Made by a program: the position numbers and the translations under genes
Origin: Thermodesulfovibrionales bacterium
GTDB lineage: Bacteria > Nitrospirota > Thermodesulfovibrionia > Thermodesulfovibrionales > Dissulfurispiraceae
Reading direction: 5' to 3'
Length of the DNA: 64,000 nt
Assembly (NCBI GenBank): GCA_020062545.1
Contig: JAGUWD010000002.1
Coordinates: forward strand, 1 to 64,000
Shown here: one piece after another, positions 23,728 to 33,595 of the stretch
Numbering within the stretch: position 1 is the stretch's first letter
Layout: each line of letters starts with the position of its first letter
Notes under the pieces: model-generated
Databases searched by the model: none
What the model was told of the DNA's origin: nothing
What the model saw: only the letters and a program-made list of their open reading frames with translations

Positions 23728-24741
23728 TTGAAGGTAGCGGTATATTACAGCAATAACGATGTAAGGATCGAAGAGCGTCCTGTTCCCCGCATAAACGACG
23801 GTGAGATACTCGTAAAAATGATGGCATCGGGAATCTGCGGTACGGATGTAATGCAGTGGTACAGGCAGAAAAAGGCCCCGCGTGTTCTTGGTCATGAGAT
23901 GGCAGGCGAGATCGTTGAGGTCGGCAAGGGCGTTGATAACTTCAAGACAGGCGATAGGGTTTTCGTATCGCATCATGTCCCGTGTTATAACTGCCGTTAT
24001 TGCGTTAATGCCAATTATACCGCATGCGAAGCATTGCACACAGGTAATTACGAGCCGGGAGGTTTTTCGGAATATATAAGGGTTCCTGCCCAAAATGTGA
24101 AATACGGCACTTTCATTCTCCCGGACAACATGACTTACGAAGAGGCTACGATGATCGAACCACTGGCATGTGTGGTAGCCGGCCAGAAACAGATCGAAAT
24201 AAAAAGGGGCCAGACAATACTTGTGATAGGCTCGGGCATGTCAGGACTGATTCACATCCAGATGGCCAAATCAAAAGGAGCGAAAGTAGTTGCAACCGAT
24301 ATTAATAAATACAGGCTGGATAAGGCATTAGAATTCGGAGCCGATCATGTTTTTAATGCTGATGAATATTCTGTAGAGAAACTCAAAGAGATAAACAAGG
24401 GGAGTCTGGCAGACCATATCATAATATGTGCAGGGGCAAAAAGCGCTATTGATAATGCCATTGCATCTGTTGACAGAAAAGGCAAAATCCTCTTCTTTGC
24501 GGTGCCGGAAGGAGATATAAGCATACCTTCGACAAGGTTCTGGAGGGACGAGATAACAGCCACATTTTCATATGGAGCCGCTCCCGATGACCTCAAAATT
24601 GCTATGGAGATGATCCAGAGCGGGATGATTAATGTAAAAAAAATGATAACGCACAGGTTGCCGCTTTCTGATATACAAAAGGGATTCAAACTGGTATCCG
24701 AGGCAAAAGAATCATTAAAGGTCGTGATCATCCCTGATTAA
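23728..24741 (+). CDS. Zinc-dependent medium-chain alcohol/polyol dehydrogenase
   Basis: A 337-residue MDR enzyme. The catalytic zinc site lies in GICGTDV and GHEMAGEIVEVG, the structural zinc cysteines in CYNCRYCVNANYTAC, and the Rossmann motif in VIGSGMSGLIHI. It is of the sorbitol/threonine dehydrogenase type. TTG start with AAAAGG 7 nt upstream, 1 bp after the aldolase stop. It would oxidise or reduce the aldolase's product or substrate. Confidence 0.9.
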   Translation: MKVAVYYSNNDVRIEERPVPRINDGEILVKMMASGICGTDVMQWYRQKKAPRVLGHEMAGEIVEVGKGVDNFKTGDRVFVSHHVPCYNCRYCVNANYTACEALHTGNYEPGGFSEYIRVPAQNVKYGTFILPDNMTYEEATMIEPLACVVAGQKQIEIKRGQTILVIGSGMSGLIHIQMAKSKGAKVVATDINKYRLDKALEFGADHVFNADEYSVEKLKEINKGSLADHIIICAGAKSAIDNAIASVDRKGKILFFAVPEGDISIPSTRFWRDEITATFSYGAAPDDLKIAMEMIQSGMINVKKMITHRLPLSDIQKGFKLVSEAKESLKVVIIPD

Positions 24742-24748
24742 TAAACCC

Positions 24749-26101
24749 TTGAAAATATTCTTTTCGGGCATAGGCGGAAGTGGTGTGTCGGCAATAGCCG
24801 GCTTTATGGCTGACAAAGGCCATAAAATTATCGGCTCTGACAGGGCATTTGATAAAAATCCAGATCATCCTTTATATGAATTGCTCAAATCAAAGGGCAT
24901 CTATATAGTTCCTCAAGATGGCAAAGGGATTGACAGTTCCTTTGATTTTTCGGTATTTAGCACAGCAGTTGAACATGACCAGCCGGAATTTCTAAAAGCA
25001 AGGTCTTTAGGAATTCCCATAAAGACAAGGCCCGAGTATCTTGCTGAAATAGTACTGGACTTTAAGACAATAGCAGTAGCAGGGACAAGCGGAAAGTCGA
25101 CCACATCAGGGATGCTTGCATTCCTGATGCAAAAGTTCGGATTAAACCCGAATTTCATAGGCGGAGGCAGGGTAAAGCAGTTTAAGACAGAGACAAACCC
25201 GGGCAACTCAATCACAGGAAACTCGGATATCCTCGTCATTGAGGCTTGCGAATCTGATGGTACGATTGTCAATTACAAGCCGGAGCACTCAATAATCCTG
25301 AACCTCGACTTAGATCATCACTCGATAGACAAAACCGCCATGATGTTTGAGACACTTGTTAAAAATACAGCAGATAAAATTGTTGTAAATGCAGATGATG
25401 ACAATCTCAAAAATATCGATATAAAAGACTCGATTACCTTTTCCATAGATAATCCATCAAATTACATGGCTGAAAATATTATTTATAAGCCATTTAGCAC
25501 AGAATTTTCATTAAAAGAAACAAAATTCAATCTTTCCATTCCCGGCAGGTATAATCTCTACAATGCCCTTTCATGCATTGCAATCCTGTCAGAAATGGGG
25601 ATACCTATTAAAGATATTGCAGGTGTATTGCATGAATTCAAAGGAATCGAGAGGCGGTTTGATATTCACCTGAATGACGGGAAACGACTTGTTATCGATG
25701 ACTATGCGCATAATCCGCATAAAATATCATCCCTTATGCAGACAATGAAAAACATCAAAGAAAAAATCTGCTACATATTTCAGCCTCATGGATTTGCACC
25801 GACACTAATGATGAAGAACGAATATATTGAGGCATTCACAGAAAATCTCCGTGATTCAGACCACCTGATACTCCTGCCGATATTTTATGCAGGAGGCACT
25901 GTCAGCAAAGATATCTCAAGCCATGACATTGCAGATGTTCTAAAGGATAGAGGGAAATCCGTTGAGGTTGTTGATAATAGAAAGACGATTTTAGAACGGC
26001 TGAATGAATGGGATAATTATGTAATCTTTGGAGCAAGGGATGAGACGCTCTCAGACTTTGCGAAGGAAATAGCTGAATCTTTAGTAACCGGTTACCAGTA
26101 G
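24749..26101 (+). CDS. Mur-ligase-family enzyme, MurC/Mpl-like
   Basis: A 450-residue three-domain ligase: Rossmann-like N-terminus (KIFFSGIGGSGVSAIAGFMA), ATP-binding P loop AGTSGKSTTSGML near 112 and a C-terminal domain with DDYAHNPHKI. MurC joins alanine to UDP-MurNAc. Here the usual AGTHGKTTT is AGTSGKSTT, and the gene is linked to an aldolase and dehydrogenase rather than to the division cluster. It may attach an amino acid to another carboxylate. TTG start 7 bp after the dehydrogenase. Confidence 0.82.
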   Translation: MKIFFSGIGGSGVSAIAGFMADKGHKIIGSDRAFDKNPDHPLYELLKSKGIYIVPQDGKGIDSSFDFSVFSTAVEHDQPEFLKARSLGIPIKTRPEYLAEIVLDFKTIAVAGTSGKSTTSGMLAFLMQKFGLNPNFIGGGRVKQFKTETNPGNSITGNSDILVIEACESDGTIVNYKPEHSIILNLDLDHHSIDKTAMMFETLVKNTADKIVVNADDDNLKNIDIKDSITFSIDNPSNYMAENIIYKPFSTEFSLKETKFNLSIPGRYNLYNALSCIAILSEMGIPIKDIAGVLHEFKGIERRFDIHLNDGKRLVIDDYAHNPHKISSLMQTMKNIKEKICYIFQPHGFAPTLMMKNEYIEAFTENLRDSDHLILLPIFYAGGTVSKDISSHDIADVLKDRGKSVEVVDNRKTILERLNEWDNYVIFGARDETLSDFAKEIAESLVTGYQ

Positions 26102-26118
26102 CCAGGAAGACACCCTGA

Positions 26119-27366
26119 CTACTGGCGTTTGCTTGATACATTCGGCATTCCGCCTCTTACTGTTTGAACAATAATCAAGCCCGCAAGAAAAAACAAAGCC
26201 ACAGACAGCACTGCAGGACGCTGGCTTCCAAATGTTGATGATAAATAGCCGAAGACGAGAGGGCCTAAAATAGCCGATGACTTCCCGACGAGGGAATAAA
26301 CTCCGAAATATTCCGATTCCTTCCCGCCAGGGATAAACTGTGTGTAAAATGCCCTTGTTGCTGCCTGAACAGTGCCGAGACCTAAACCTGCAATAGAGGC
26401 AATTATAAAGAAATGTGTTTTTATTTGAACAAAAAATGCTGCAATTGATACGGCAATCCACATAACCAAAGACAGGATGACCACTTTTTTAGGTCCCCAA
26501 TAATCTATCGGCCTTGCCATCAAAAAAGCTCCAATAAGTGCCGTAGCCTGGACAATAAGATACATGCCTATTAATTCTTCAGGTTTAAATTGGAGGGTCG
26601 TTGCAGCAAATATGCTCGAAAAGACTATGACAGTATTCACTCCATCCTCATAAATGAGATATGCCATTAAAAATTTTCTCTGTTCTTTATTAGCCCAGAT
26701 TTTTTTTAATGTATGCCATGTATACCTAAGTCCATCCATTGCTGCACCGCATAAGGTAGGCGAAGTACCCATTATGAAATCACTCCTTTTTACATCCGGC
26801 GGTAAAAATAAAAACGCAGGCAGGGAAAAAATACCGAAGAACATAGCTACCATAGGCCATGTCATGCTCATAAACCCCTGTTTTATCAAAAACAGAGCCA
26901 GCAATAGAGAGATTATGGAACCTGCATATCCAACTCCAAAACCCCACGCCGATACCCTGCCCTGATGCGTTGTTTCGGATATCTCCGGCAAAAATGAATT
27001 ATAAAAAACAAGACCGCCCTCCATGCCTATGTTGGCAAGGACAATAAGGATAAATCCCTCCAGCACCATTCCCTTACGGAGGGTATAAAATAAGGCAACA
27101 GAAACAATGCAGAGGAGGGTATAAAAAATGAGCAGTTTTTTTCTTATCCTTGCATAATCTGCTATACCGCCAAGAAATGGCGAGCTTATGGCCACAACTG
27201 CCATGCTTACTGCTATCGCCCTTCCCCACCACAAATCACCGAGCCCTGCCTCATTGCCGACTATCACATTCGCATAATAGACAGGAAAAATTACAGCAGC
27301 TATAACAGCAGAGTAGCTCGAATTGGCAAAATCAAAGAGGCACCATGAGAGGATTTTTCTATTCAT
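26119..27366 (-). CDS. UMF1/Atg22-type major facilitator transporter
   Basis: A 415-residue protein with 12 transmembrane helices and the family opening LSWCLFDFANSSYSAVI, plus GIADYARIRKKLL between helices 2 and 3. Related proteins export amino acids or are uncharacterised. It overlaps the rnc stop by 8 bp and converges on the Mur-ligase gene. A CCAGTAG/CTACTGG stem lies in the 17-bp gap and may stop both transcripts. Confidence 0.85.
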   Translation of the reverse strand: MNRKILSWCLFDFANSSYSAVIAAVIFPVYYANVIVGNEAGLGDLWWGRAIAVSMAVVAISSPFLGGIADYARIRKKLLIFYTLLCIVSVALFYTLRKGMVLEGFILIVLANIGMEGGLVFYNSFLPEISETTHQGRVSAWGFGVGYAGSIISLLLALFLIKQGFMSMTWPMVAMFFGIFSLPAFLFLPPDVKRSDFIMGTSPTLCGAAMDGLRYTWHTLKKIWANKEQRKFLMAYLIYEDGVNTVIVFSSIFAATTLQFKPEELIGMYLIVQATALIGAFLMARPIDYWGPKKVVILSLVMWIAVSIAAFFVQIKTHFFIIASIAGLGLGTVQAATRAFYTQFIPGGKESEYFGVYSLVGKSSAILGPLVFGYLSSTFGSQRPAVLSVALFFLAGLIIVQTVRGGMPNVSSKRQ

Positions 27367-28066
27367 TTATTAACTTTTTGAGCGCCTCTTTTGCAGCATT
27401 CATCTGTGCATCCTTCTTGCTCTTTCCAGTGCCACTTCCATACAACCGACCGTTTATATAAACCTCTGAAGTGAAGACCTTTTTGTGTTCTTCCCCTTCC
27501 TGCTTGACAATCCTGTATTCTGGAAGAACGCCAAAGAGGCTCTGACTTTTCTCCTGTAATTCGCTCTTGAAATCATACCCCTCTTTTTTGGAGATTATGC
27601 TATCAATCTTATCGCTAAAAAGCCTTAATATCACAGACTTTGCAGTCCCATAATCGCTGTCCAAAAATATGGCTCCAAATAAGGCTTCCACTGCATCAGA
27701 GAGGATCGATTTTTTCTGTCTTCCCCCTGTTGATTCTTCTCCCCTGCCGAGTCTTAGATATTTCCCAAGAGAAAGCATTGCGGCCATCTCAAAAAGTACA
27801 GACTCCTTCACAAGATATGATTTCATCTTTGACATGTCTGCCTCTGTTAACGGGACAAGGTGGCGGAAAAGGGACTCAGCAATAACAAGACCTAAAACAG
27901 AGTCGCCAAGAAACTCGAGCCTTTCATTGTCGCGGGGAGCTTCGTCTGGATTCTCATGATGGTATGATTTGTGAGTAAGGGCATCTACCAATAAATCCTT
28001 ATTGTTAAAGCGATACCCTAAAAGGTCCTCAAGCACCTCTATATCTTTTGAATAATAGGCAGGCAT
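27359..28066 (-). CDS. rnc: Ribonuclease III
   Basis: A 235-residue RNase III with the signature [18 protein letters not shown], second acidic pair in [13 protein letters not shown], and a C-terminal dsRNA-binding domain ([11 protein letters not shown]...[16 protein letters not shown]). It processes rRNA and double-stranded RNA. Start placed at ATG 28066 ([20 protein letters not shown]); it overlaps fabF by 38 bp, as in many acpP-fabF-rnc operons. Confidence 0.95.
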   Translation of the reverse strand: MPAYYSKDIEVLEDLLGYRFNNKDLLVDALTHKSYHHENPDEAPRDNERLEFLGDSVLGLVIAESLFRHLVPLTEADMSKMKSYLVKESVLFEMAAMLSLGKYLRLGRGEESTGGRQKKSILSDAVEALFGAIFLDSDYGTAKSVILRLFSDKIDSIISKKEGYDFKSELQEKSQSLFGVLPEYRIVKQEGEEHKKVFTSEVYINGRLYGSGTGKSKKDAQMNAAKEALKKLINE

Positions 28067-29279
28067 TGGTTCCACCAAAACCGAATGAATTGGACATTGC
28101 GCACTCAACATCCATCTGCTTTGCCTTGTTGGGTGCATAGTCAAGGTCGCATTCGGGATCGGGATCTTCAAGGTTTATTGTTGGAGGCACGATGTTGTTA
28201 TGAATGCTCAGTACGGAGAAAATCGCTTCCACTCCGCCGGCAGCGCCAAGGAGATGTCCTGTCATGGATTTTGTTGAGCTTACGCATAACTTATATGCGT
28301 GTTCGCCAAAGACTGTTTTGATTGCCGCTGTCTCAAGCTCATCTCCATACTTTGTCGATGTTCCATGTGCATTGATATAATTTACCATTTTCGGTTCAAT
28401 CCCGGCATCCTTTAAGGCTGCCTTCATGCACCGTGCAGCCCCCTCTCCTTCAGGAGCCGGGGTTGTAATGTGATAGGCATCGCTGGACATTCCGTAGCCT
28501 ATAATCTCGGCATATATCTTTGCTCCCCTGCTAAGGGCGCTTTCGAGACTCTCAAGGATTATCACTCCCGAACCTTCTCCCATAACAAAACCATCCCTTC
28601 CGGCATCAAATGGCCTGCTTGCCTTCTCAGGCTCATCATTTCGTGTTGACAATGCCTTCATGACAGCAAATCCGCCGACTCCGAGGGGAGTTATGACAGA
28701 CTCGGTTCCGCCTGCAATCATTACATCGGCATCGCCACGCTGGATTATCTTGAATGAATCGCCAATGGAATGGCTGCCTGTTGCACAAGCCGTAACAGCA
28801 GCAGAATTGGGTCCCTTTGCACCGAATTTTATGGATACATTGCCTGATGCAAGGTTGATAATGAGCATAGGGATAAAGAAGGGGGATATCCTTCTGTATC
28901 CCTTTTCGAGATATATCTTGTGGTAATGCTCAATGGCCGGAAGACCTCCCATGCCAGCTCCGATAATGACACCGACCCTTTCGGCATTCTCATCGGTAAT
29001 CTTCAGTCCCGAATCCTCAACAGCCATTGTGGCAGCAGCCACGGCAAAATGGATAAACCTGTCCATCTTTTTTATCTCTTTTGCCTCGATATATGGGGCA
29101 GGGTCAAATCCTTTAACCTCCCCGGCAATACGCACAGGCATCTGAGAGGCATCGAACTGGGTGATCGGACATATCCCGGATCTGCCTTCAAGGGCAGACT
29201 TCCATGAAGCCTCCACACCTATTCCAAGGGGTGTGATAAGACCAAGCCCTGTGACTACTACCCTTCTTTTCTCTATCAT
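28029..29279 (-). CDS. fabF: 3-oxoacyl-ACP synthase II
   Basis: A 416-residue condensing enzyme with catalytic Cys in [13 protein letters not shown], His in NAHGTST and His in [13 protein letters not shown]. It elongates acyl-ACP with malonyl-ACP in type II fatty-acid synthesis. The ATG overlaps the acpP stop by 4 nt. Confidence 0.97.
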   Translation of the reverse strand: MIEKRRVVVTGLGLITPLGIGVEASWKSALEGRSGICPITQFDASQMPVRIAGEVKGFDPAPYIEAKEIKKMDRFIHFAVAAATMAVEDSGLKITDENAERVGVIIGAGMGGLPAIEHYHKIYLEKGYRRISPFFIPMLIINLASGNVSIKFGAKGPNSAAVTACATGSHSIGDSFKIIQRGDADVMIAGGTESVITPLGVGGFAVMKALSTRNDEPEKASRPFDAGRDGFVMGEGSGVIILESLESALSRGAKIYAEIIGYGMSSDAYHITTPAPEGEGAARCMKAALKDAGIEPKMVNYINAHGTSTKYGDELETAAIKTVFGEHAYKLCVSSTKSMTGHLLGAAGGVEAIFSVLSIHNNIVPPTINLEDPDPECDLDYAPNKAKQMDVECAMSNSFGFGGTNACLLFKRYRGA

Positions 29280-29506
29280 CCTATTTTATTCTTGATGTAA
29301 TCTATTGCGTCTTTGACCTTTGCTATCTTCTCTGCATCCTCGTCAGGTATTTCGATATTGAATGCCTCTTCGAATGCCATAACGAGCTCAACGGTATCAA
29401 GGGAGTCTGCACCGAGGTCTTCGACAAATGATGCCTCTGGTGTTACCTCCGATTGATCAACGCCAAGCTGCTTCGATATGATCTCCTTTACTTTTTCGTC
29501 TACCAT
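29276..29506 (-). CDS. acpP: Acyl carrier protein
   Basis: A 76-residue protein with the phosphopantetheine Ser in [16 protein letters not shown]. Start at 29506 (MVDEKVKEI), with GGAGG 5 nt upstream. It is placed between fabG and fabF as in the standard cluster. Confidence 0.97.
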   Translation of the reverse strand: MVDEKVKEIISKQLGVDQSEVTPEASFVEDLGADSLDTVELVMAFEEAFNIEIPDEDAEKIAKVKDAIDYIKNKIG

Positions 29507-29529
29507 TATTACCTCCAACATAAGATTTT

Positions 29530-29557
29530 AGCTGACAGCTATCAGCTATGAGCTATC
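29530..29557. repeat. Heptamer array between fabG and acpP
   Basis: Units AGCTGAC, AGCTATC, AGCTATG, AGCTATC end at the fabG stop codon. Confidence 0.85.
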
Positions 29558-30291
29558 TACATATACATTCCGCCATTTACGTGTATCACCTGGCCTGTTA
29601 CATAGCCCGATTCTGGCGATGCAAAGAATGCAACTGCACTGGCAACATCGTCCACGGTGCCGAATTTATTCATGGGAATAGTCTTGAGCATCTCCTGCCT
29701 TACATTTTCAGGCAGTGCATCTGTCATGGCTGTTGTAATAAAGCCAGGCGCAACTGCATTCACTGTAATCCCCCTGCTTGCATATTCCCTTGCAATGGTC
29801 TTTGTGAGACCGACCATTCCTGCCTTGGAAGCGCTGTAGTTGGCCTGTCCCGGATTGCCCATGAATGCTACAACAGAGGCGATATTGATAATCCTGCCGT
29901 AGCGCTGCTTTGACATAACTTTAACAGCTTCCTTTGAACAAAGGAAAGTCCCCTTCAGGTTGATATTCATTACAGCATCCCAGTCTTCCTCTTTCATCCT
30001 GAGTAAAAGGCCGTCCCTTGTAATCCCTGCATTGTTGACAAGTATCTCGACCTTGCCGAATTCCTTAACAGCGTTTTCAAAAATGGCAGCCACATCCGAT
30101 GAGTTTGAGACATCCGCCTTTAACGCAATGCTCTTTATGCCTGTTTTCTCCAGCTCCGAGGATGTTTCTTTTGCAATGTCTATATTTACATCAACAACAA
30201 CGATATTCACCCCGCGCCTTGCAAGTGATTCTGCTATGGCCTTGCCGATGCCCCGGCCTCCGCCTGTTATCAGTGCCGTATGTCCATTCAT
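29557..30291 (-). CDS. fabG: 3-oxoacyl-ACP reductase
   Basis: A 244-residue short-chain dehydrogenase with TGGGRGIGKAIAE, NNAGITRDGLL and the catalytic YSASKAG. It performs the NADPH reduction step of fatty-acid elongation. Start at MNGHTALITGG (30291), with GGGGGG about 10 nt upstream. Confidence 0.96.
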   Translation of the reverse strand: MNGHTALITGGGRGIGKAIAESLARRGVNIVVVDVNIDIAKETSSELEKTGIKSIALKADVSNSSDVAAIFENAVKEFGKVEILVNNAGITRDGLLLRMKEEDWDAVMNINLKGTFLCSKEAVKVMSKQRYGRIINIASVVAFMGNPGQANYSASKAGMVGLTKTIAREYASRGITVNAVAPGFITTAMTDALPENVRQEMLKTIPMNKFGTVDDVASAVAFFASPESGYVTGQVIHVNGGMYM

Positions 30292-30431
30292 AATCTTTGT
30301 CCCCCCGATGAAAAAGTCGGCTATCATTGTAGCAGAGAACCGACCCCATTTTCCAGTCATTTTTGTCCATAATTTGTAAAGGCTTTGAAGACTGCCTGCC
30401 GACTCCTTGATTACTGGTCATCACACTTTCA

Positions 30432-30460
30432 TTGACACATAACGCTTTTCCTGTTATATT
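30432..30460 (+). promoter_or_regulatory. Sigma-70 promoter of glgC
   Basis: TTGACA at 30432-30437 and TATATT at 30455-30460, spacer 17 bp. The expected transcription start is about 30467, which excludes the in-frame ATG at 30432 as the translation start. Confidence 0.7.
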
Positions 30461-30470
30461 TTTTCTTGTC

Positions 30471-31724
30471 ATGGAAAGGATGATAAAAAGAACCGACATG
30501 AAGGATGTGCTTGCCATCATACTTGCGGGAGGCAAGGGAGAACGTCTGCATCCCATGACCATTCACAGGGCAAAGCCTGCTGTCCCCTTCGGCGGCAAGT
30601 ACAGGATCATAGACTTCGCCCTCAGCAACTGCATCAACTCTGATATAAGGAAAATAGCAGTAATTACACAGTACAAATCCCTTTCCCTTGACAGGCATCT
30701 TGCACTGGGATGGCAAAACCTCTTTAATCCAGAACTGGATGAGTTTATCATCTCCATTCCGCCACAACAAAGGGTAAGTGAAAGCTGGTATACAGGAACA
30801 GCAGATGCCGTATATCAGAATATCTATTTTATTGAAAAGGAAGAGCCTCCCTATCTGCTCATCCTGTCAGGAGACCACATATACAAAATGGACTACTCGG
30901 AAATGCTCGCCTTTCATGTAGGAAATAAGGCAATCGGAACAGTTGCAGCAATAGAGGTAGATAAGAAGATCGCATCCTCCTTCGGCATCATGGAAGTTGA
31001 CAGCGAATGGAGAATCATAGGTTTTGAAGAAAAGCCCAAAAAACCGAAGACAATACCAGGAAACCCAAACCAGTGTCTTGCATCCATGGGCGTTTATATA
31101 TTCAATACAGGGGCAATCATAGAAGAGCTTAAGTCAGACGCTGCAAAGACGTCTGCCCATGATTTCGGCAAGAACATAATACCTGACATGCTTAAATCAA
31201 ATAAACTCTTTGCATATAATTTCAGGGATGAAAATAAGAAAGAGGCAAAATACTGGAGGGACGTAGGAACCATAGACGCTTACTGGGAAGCCAATATGGA
31301 TCTCGTCTCTGTGGATCCATTGTTAAACCTCTACGATAAGGACTGGCCTATAAGGACATATCAATGTCAGAACCCTCCTGCCAAGTTCGTATTTGCACAG
31401 GAGCAGAAAGGGGGAAGGCTCGGAATATCGCTGGATTCCATTGTCTGCGATGGATGCATAATAAGCGGAGGAAGGGTACAGAATTCGGTCCTGTCTCCAA
31501 ATGTCAGGATAAACAGCTGGGCATCTGTAAAAGAATCCATCCTCATGGAAAATGTAGAGATAGGCAGATATGCAAAAATAAAAAGGGCAATCATTGACAA
31601 GGATGTATATATCCCCCCTGAAACATTAATCGGATACAATCTGAATGAAGACAGGAAAAAATTTCATGTGAGCCCGAATGGCATAGTGGTCATTCCGAAG
31701 GGAACGGATTTTAGAAAGCTTTGA
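30471..31724 (+). CDS. glgC: Glucose-1-phosphate adenylyltransferase
   Basis: An ADP-glucose pyrophosphorylase of 417 residues from ATG 30471. AIILAGGKGERLHPMT, then KPAVPFGGKYRIIDFALSNC, GTADAVYQN and SGDHIYKMDY mark the nucleotidyltransferase domain; a C-terminal left-handed beta helix follows. It makes ADP-glucose for glycogen. From 30471 the mRNA would be almost leaderless. ATG 30498 (MKDVLAIILAGG) is the alternative and matches the usual family start better, but lacks a well-spaced ribosome site. The DUF488 gene overlaps its stop. Confidence 0.93.
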   Translation: MERMIKRTDMKDVLAIILAGGKGERLHPMTIHRAKPAVPFGGKYRIIDFALSNCINSDIRKIAVITQYKSLSLDRHLALGWQNLFNPELDEFIISIPPQQRVSESWYTGTADAVYQNIYFIEKEEPPYLLILSGDHIYKMDYSEMLAFHVGNKAIGTVAAIEVDKKIASSFGIMEVDSEWRIIGFEEKPKKPKTIPGNPNQCLASMGVYIFNTGAIIEELKSDAAKTSAHDFGKNIIPDMLKSNKLFAYNFRDENKKEAKYWRDVGTIDAYWEANMDLVSVDPLLNLYDKDWPIRTYQCQNPPAKFVFAQEQKGGRLGISLDSIVCDGCIISGGRVQNSVLSPNVRINSWASVKESILMENVEIGRYAKIKRAIIDKDVYIPPETLIGYNLNEDRKKFHVSPNGIVVIPKGTDFRKL

Positions 31725-32140
31725 AAAAAATCTATACTCTCGGGACAAGCAGAAGGAGTGAGGAGGATTTCATAGAAATCCTCCTCTTTTATGATATAAA
31801 AACCGTCATCGATGTCAGACGATTTCCAAAAAGCAAGCTGCAAATATTCAACAAAGAATACCTGCAAGACCTTTTAGAGAGGGAAGGAATATCCTATGTC
31901 TTTTTCGGCGTTGAACTCGGGGGATTCAGAAAAGGCGGATACGAGGCATATACAGAAACAGAAGATTTCAAACAGGGGATCGATAAACTCGAAGAGTCTG
32001 TCAATAATAATGCTGTTATAATATGCGCTGAAAGGTTTCCGTGGAAGTGCCACAGACGATGGATAGCGAGGGAGCTTCACAGGAGGGGATGGATTGTAGA
32101 GCATATAATAGATAAAGGAAAGGTCTGGATTCCCAAATAA
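31721..32140 (+). CDS. DUF488 family protein
   Basis: A 139-residue protein with the family marks TLGTSRRSEEDFIEIL, VIDVRRFPKSK and the Cys/His motif CAERFPWKCHRRWIARELH. The function is unknown; the conserved Cys and His suggest a metal or catalytic site. The TTG start overlaps the glgC stop by 4 nt. Confidence 0.88.
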   Translation: MKKIYTLGTSRRSEEDFIEILLFYDIKTVIDVRRFPKSKLQIFNKEYLQDLLEREGISYVFFGVELGGFRKGGYEAYTETEDFKQGIDKLEESVNNNAVIICAERFPWKCHRRWIARELHRRGWIVEHIIDKGKVWIPK

Positions 32141-32237
32141 AATTCAAACTCAAATATCAGACAATGGCTATAAAAACACAACTGATGCGAAAAAAAATTA
32201 TCGGGATGTTCAAACAACAGAAACAGGTGAGCGTAGT

Positions 32238-33086
32238 TTAAAACTCCACTATCATATTATCGATCAGCCGCGTGCTGCCGATTTTCACTGCTACTGCAAG
32301 AAGATTTTGCCTTTTGAACTCATTTAACTCATCGAGGGTATTAGTATCATAAACCCCTGCATATTGTATTTCAGAAATGAGCGGCTCTGCCTTAAGCATA
32401 TCATGCATCTGTTTCCTTACATCCACCGGATTTGATTCACCTGATTTTGTCATTTTTGATGCAGAAAGCAGAGTCTTGTAAATAACGGCTGCCGCCCTCC
32501 TCTCTTCATGGCTCAGGTACACATTCCTCGAACTCATTGCAAGACCATCCGGTTCCCTGAGAGTCGGACAGATAATTAAATCCACATCCATATTCAGGTT
32601 TTCTACCATCCTCTTAATAATAGCTGCCTGTTGAAAATCTTTCTGACCAAAATATGCTGCTACAGGTTTTACTATATTAAAGAGCTTGCACACAACGGTT
32701 GCTACACCTGTGAAATGTCCCGGCCTGAAAGCACCGCACAGTTTATCGGATAAATCCTTTACTGTTACATATGTCGAGAATCCATCGGAATACATAGACT
32801 TTGTATCTGGCATAAATAGAATGTCTACTCCTTCCCTTTTCAGCTTTTCCATATCCCCTTCCATATCCCTCGGATATTTTTCAAAATCCTCATTAGGAGC
32901 GAACTGTGTCGGATTTATAAATATACTTGCAACCACTATATCGTTCTCACTCTTTGCCCTCTTAATGAGGCTGAGATGGCCTTCATGCAGGGCGCCCATT
33001 GTAGGGACAAAACCTATTGTCTTGCCATTGTGCAGGTGCCTCTTTGAAGTTTCCTTCATTATCCGCGGAATCCTGATATTTTCCAT
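32238..33086 (-). CDS. panC: Pantothenate synthetase
   Basis: A 282-residue enzyme with the ATP site PTMGALHEGHLSLI, the NPTQFAPNED loop, GQKDFQQAAII and LAMSSRNVYLS. It condenses pantoate and beta-alanine for CoA synthesis. It stands alone; panB is not in the window. Confidence 0.96.
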   Translation of the reverse strand: MENIRIPRIMKETSKRHLHNGKTIGFVPTMGALHEGHLSLIKRAKSENDIVVASIFINPTQFAPNEDFEKYPRDMEGDMEKLKREGVDILFMPDTKSMYSDGFSTYVTVKDLSDKLCGAFRPGHFTGVATVVCKLFNIVKPVAAYFGQKDFQQAAIIKRMVENLNMDVDLIICPTLREPDGLAMSSRNVYLSHEERRAAAVIYKTLLSASKMTKSGESNPVDVRKQMHDMLKAEPLISEIQYAGVYDTNTLDELNEFKRQNLLAVAVKIGSTRLIDNMIVEF

Positions 33087-33369
33087 CTTATTAATTTATA
33101 CGAACCGTCTGTATCTATTCAAGTGAATAATCCGTAGCCAAGTAGCAGCGATACCTCAGAGCCGAATCACTCCCGCTGTTTAAGGGCAATCTCAACATCA
33201 CCTTTTGCATTCAGCAGAAAACAGGCAGAAAAATAATCTCATCGCATTGATAAAGGCCTTGAAGCCGTGCCTGCTTTGATGCTGGAACTATCTTCTGAAC
33301 GAAAGAGACTTATCCTTATCGCCGAACTGTATTTGATTTTTTTATGAAGTTATATTGTTTAGAAATTTA
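33087..33369. other. Intergenic region without a supportable gene
   Basis: Nothing beyond short open frames of up to about 30 codons was seen between panC and the octaheme cytochrome promoter. A palindromic run (GTATA...TATAC) and the leader lie further right. Confidence 0.4.
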
Positions 33370-33397
33370 TTGACAATGATACTATAGCTATTATAAA
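33370..33397 (+). promoter_or_regulatory. Promoter of the octaheme cytochrome operon
   Basis: TTGACA at 33370-33375 and TATAAA at 33392-33397, spacer 16 bp. The leader is nearly 190 nt and contains the inverted repeat TTGTTAC-CTT-GTAACAA about 40 nt before the start codon, a possible regulator site. Confidence 0.6.
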
Positions 33398-33595
33398 CTG
33401 GGTGTATAGAATTTTTATACATTACAATTAATAGGTGTTGCCGACATGCAACAAGACGTTTTTAAATCCTGCAAAAACAAAGAATCGCTTCACACCGAAG
33501 CCTCAAAGCAAACCCATTCCCAAAAACCTGTCAAAAAAACTACCTTGAATTGTTACCTTGTAACAATAAAACAAAAATCCTTACGGGAGGTTGTT

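Noticed and set aside
26081-26461. Extra minus-strand frame of 126 codons in the UMF1 gene
   Set aside because: Same-strand out-of-frame reading of a clear transporter, no ribosome site.
30429-30770. Minus-strand gene over the glgC start
   Set aside because: It overlaps both the glgC promoter and the conserved GlgC N-terminus, and lacks any recognisable motif.
33087-33369. Small genes in the panC-otr gap
   Set aside because: Frames are at most about 30 codons with no ribosome site or similarity.
33446-33595. 50-residue longer start for the octaheme cytochrome
   Set aside because: GTG 33596 has a strong ribosome site and places the signal peptide at the N-terminus as required.
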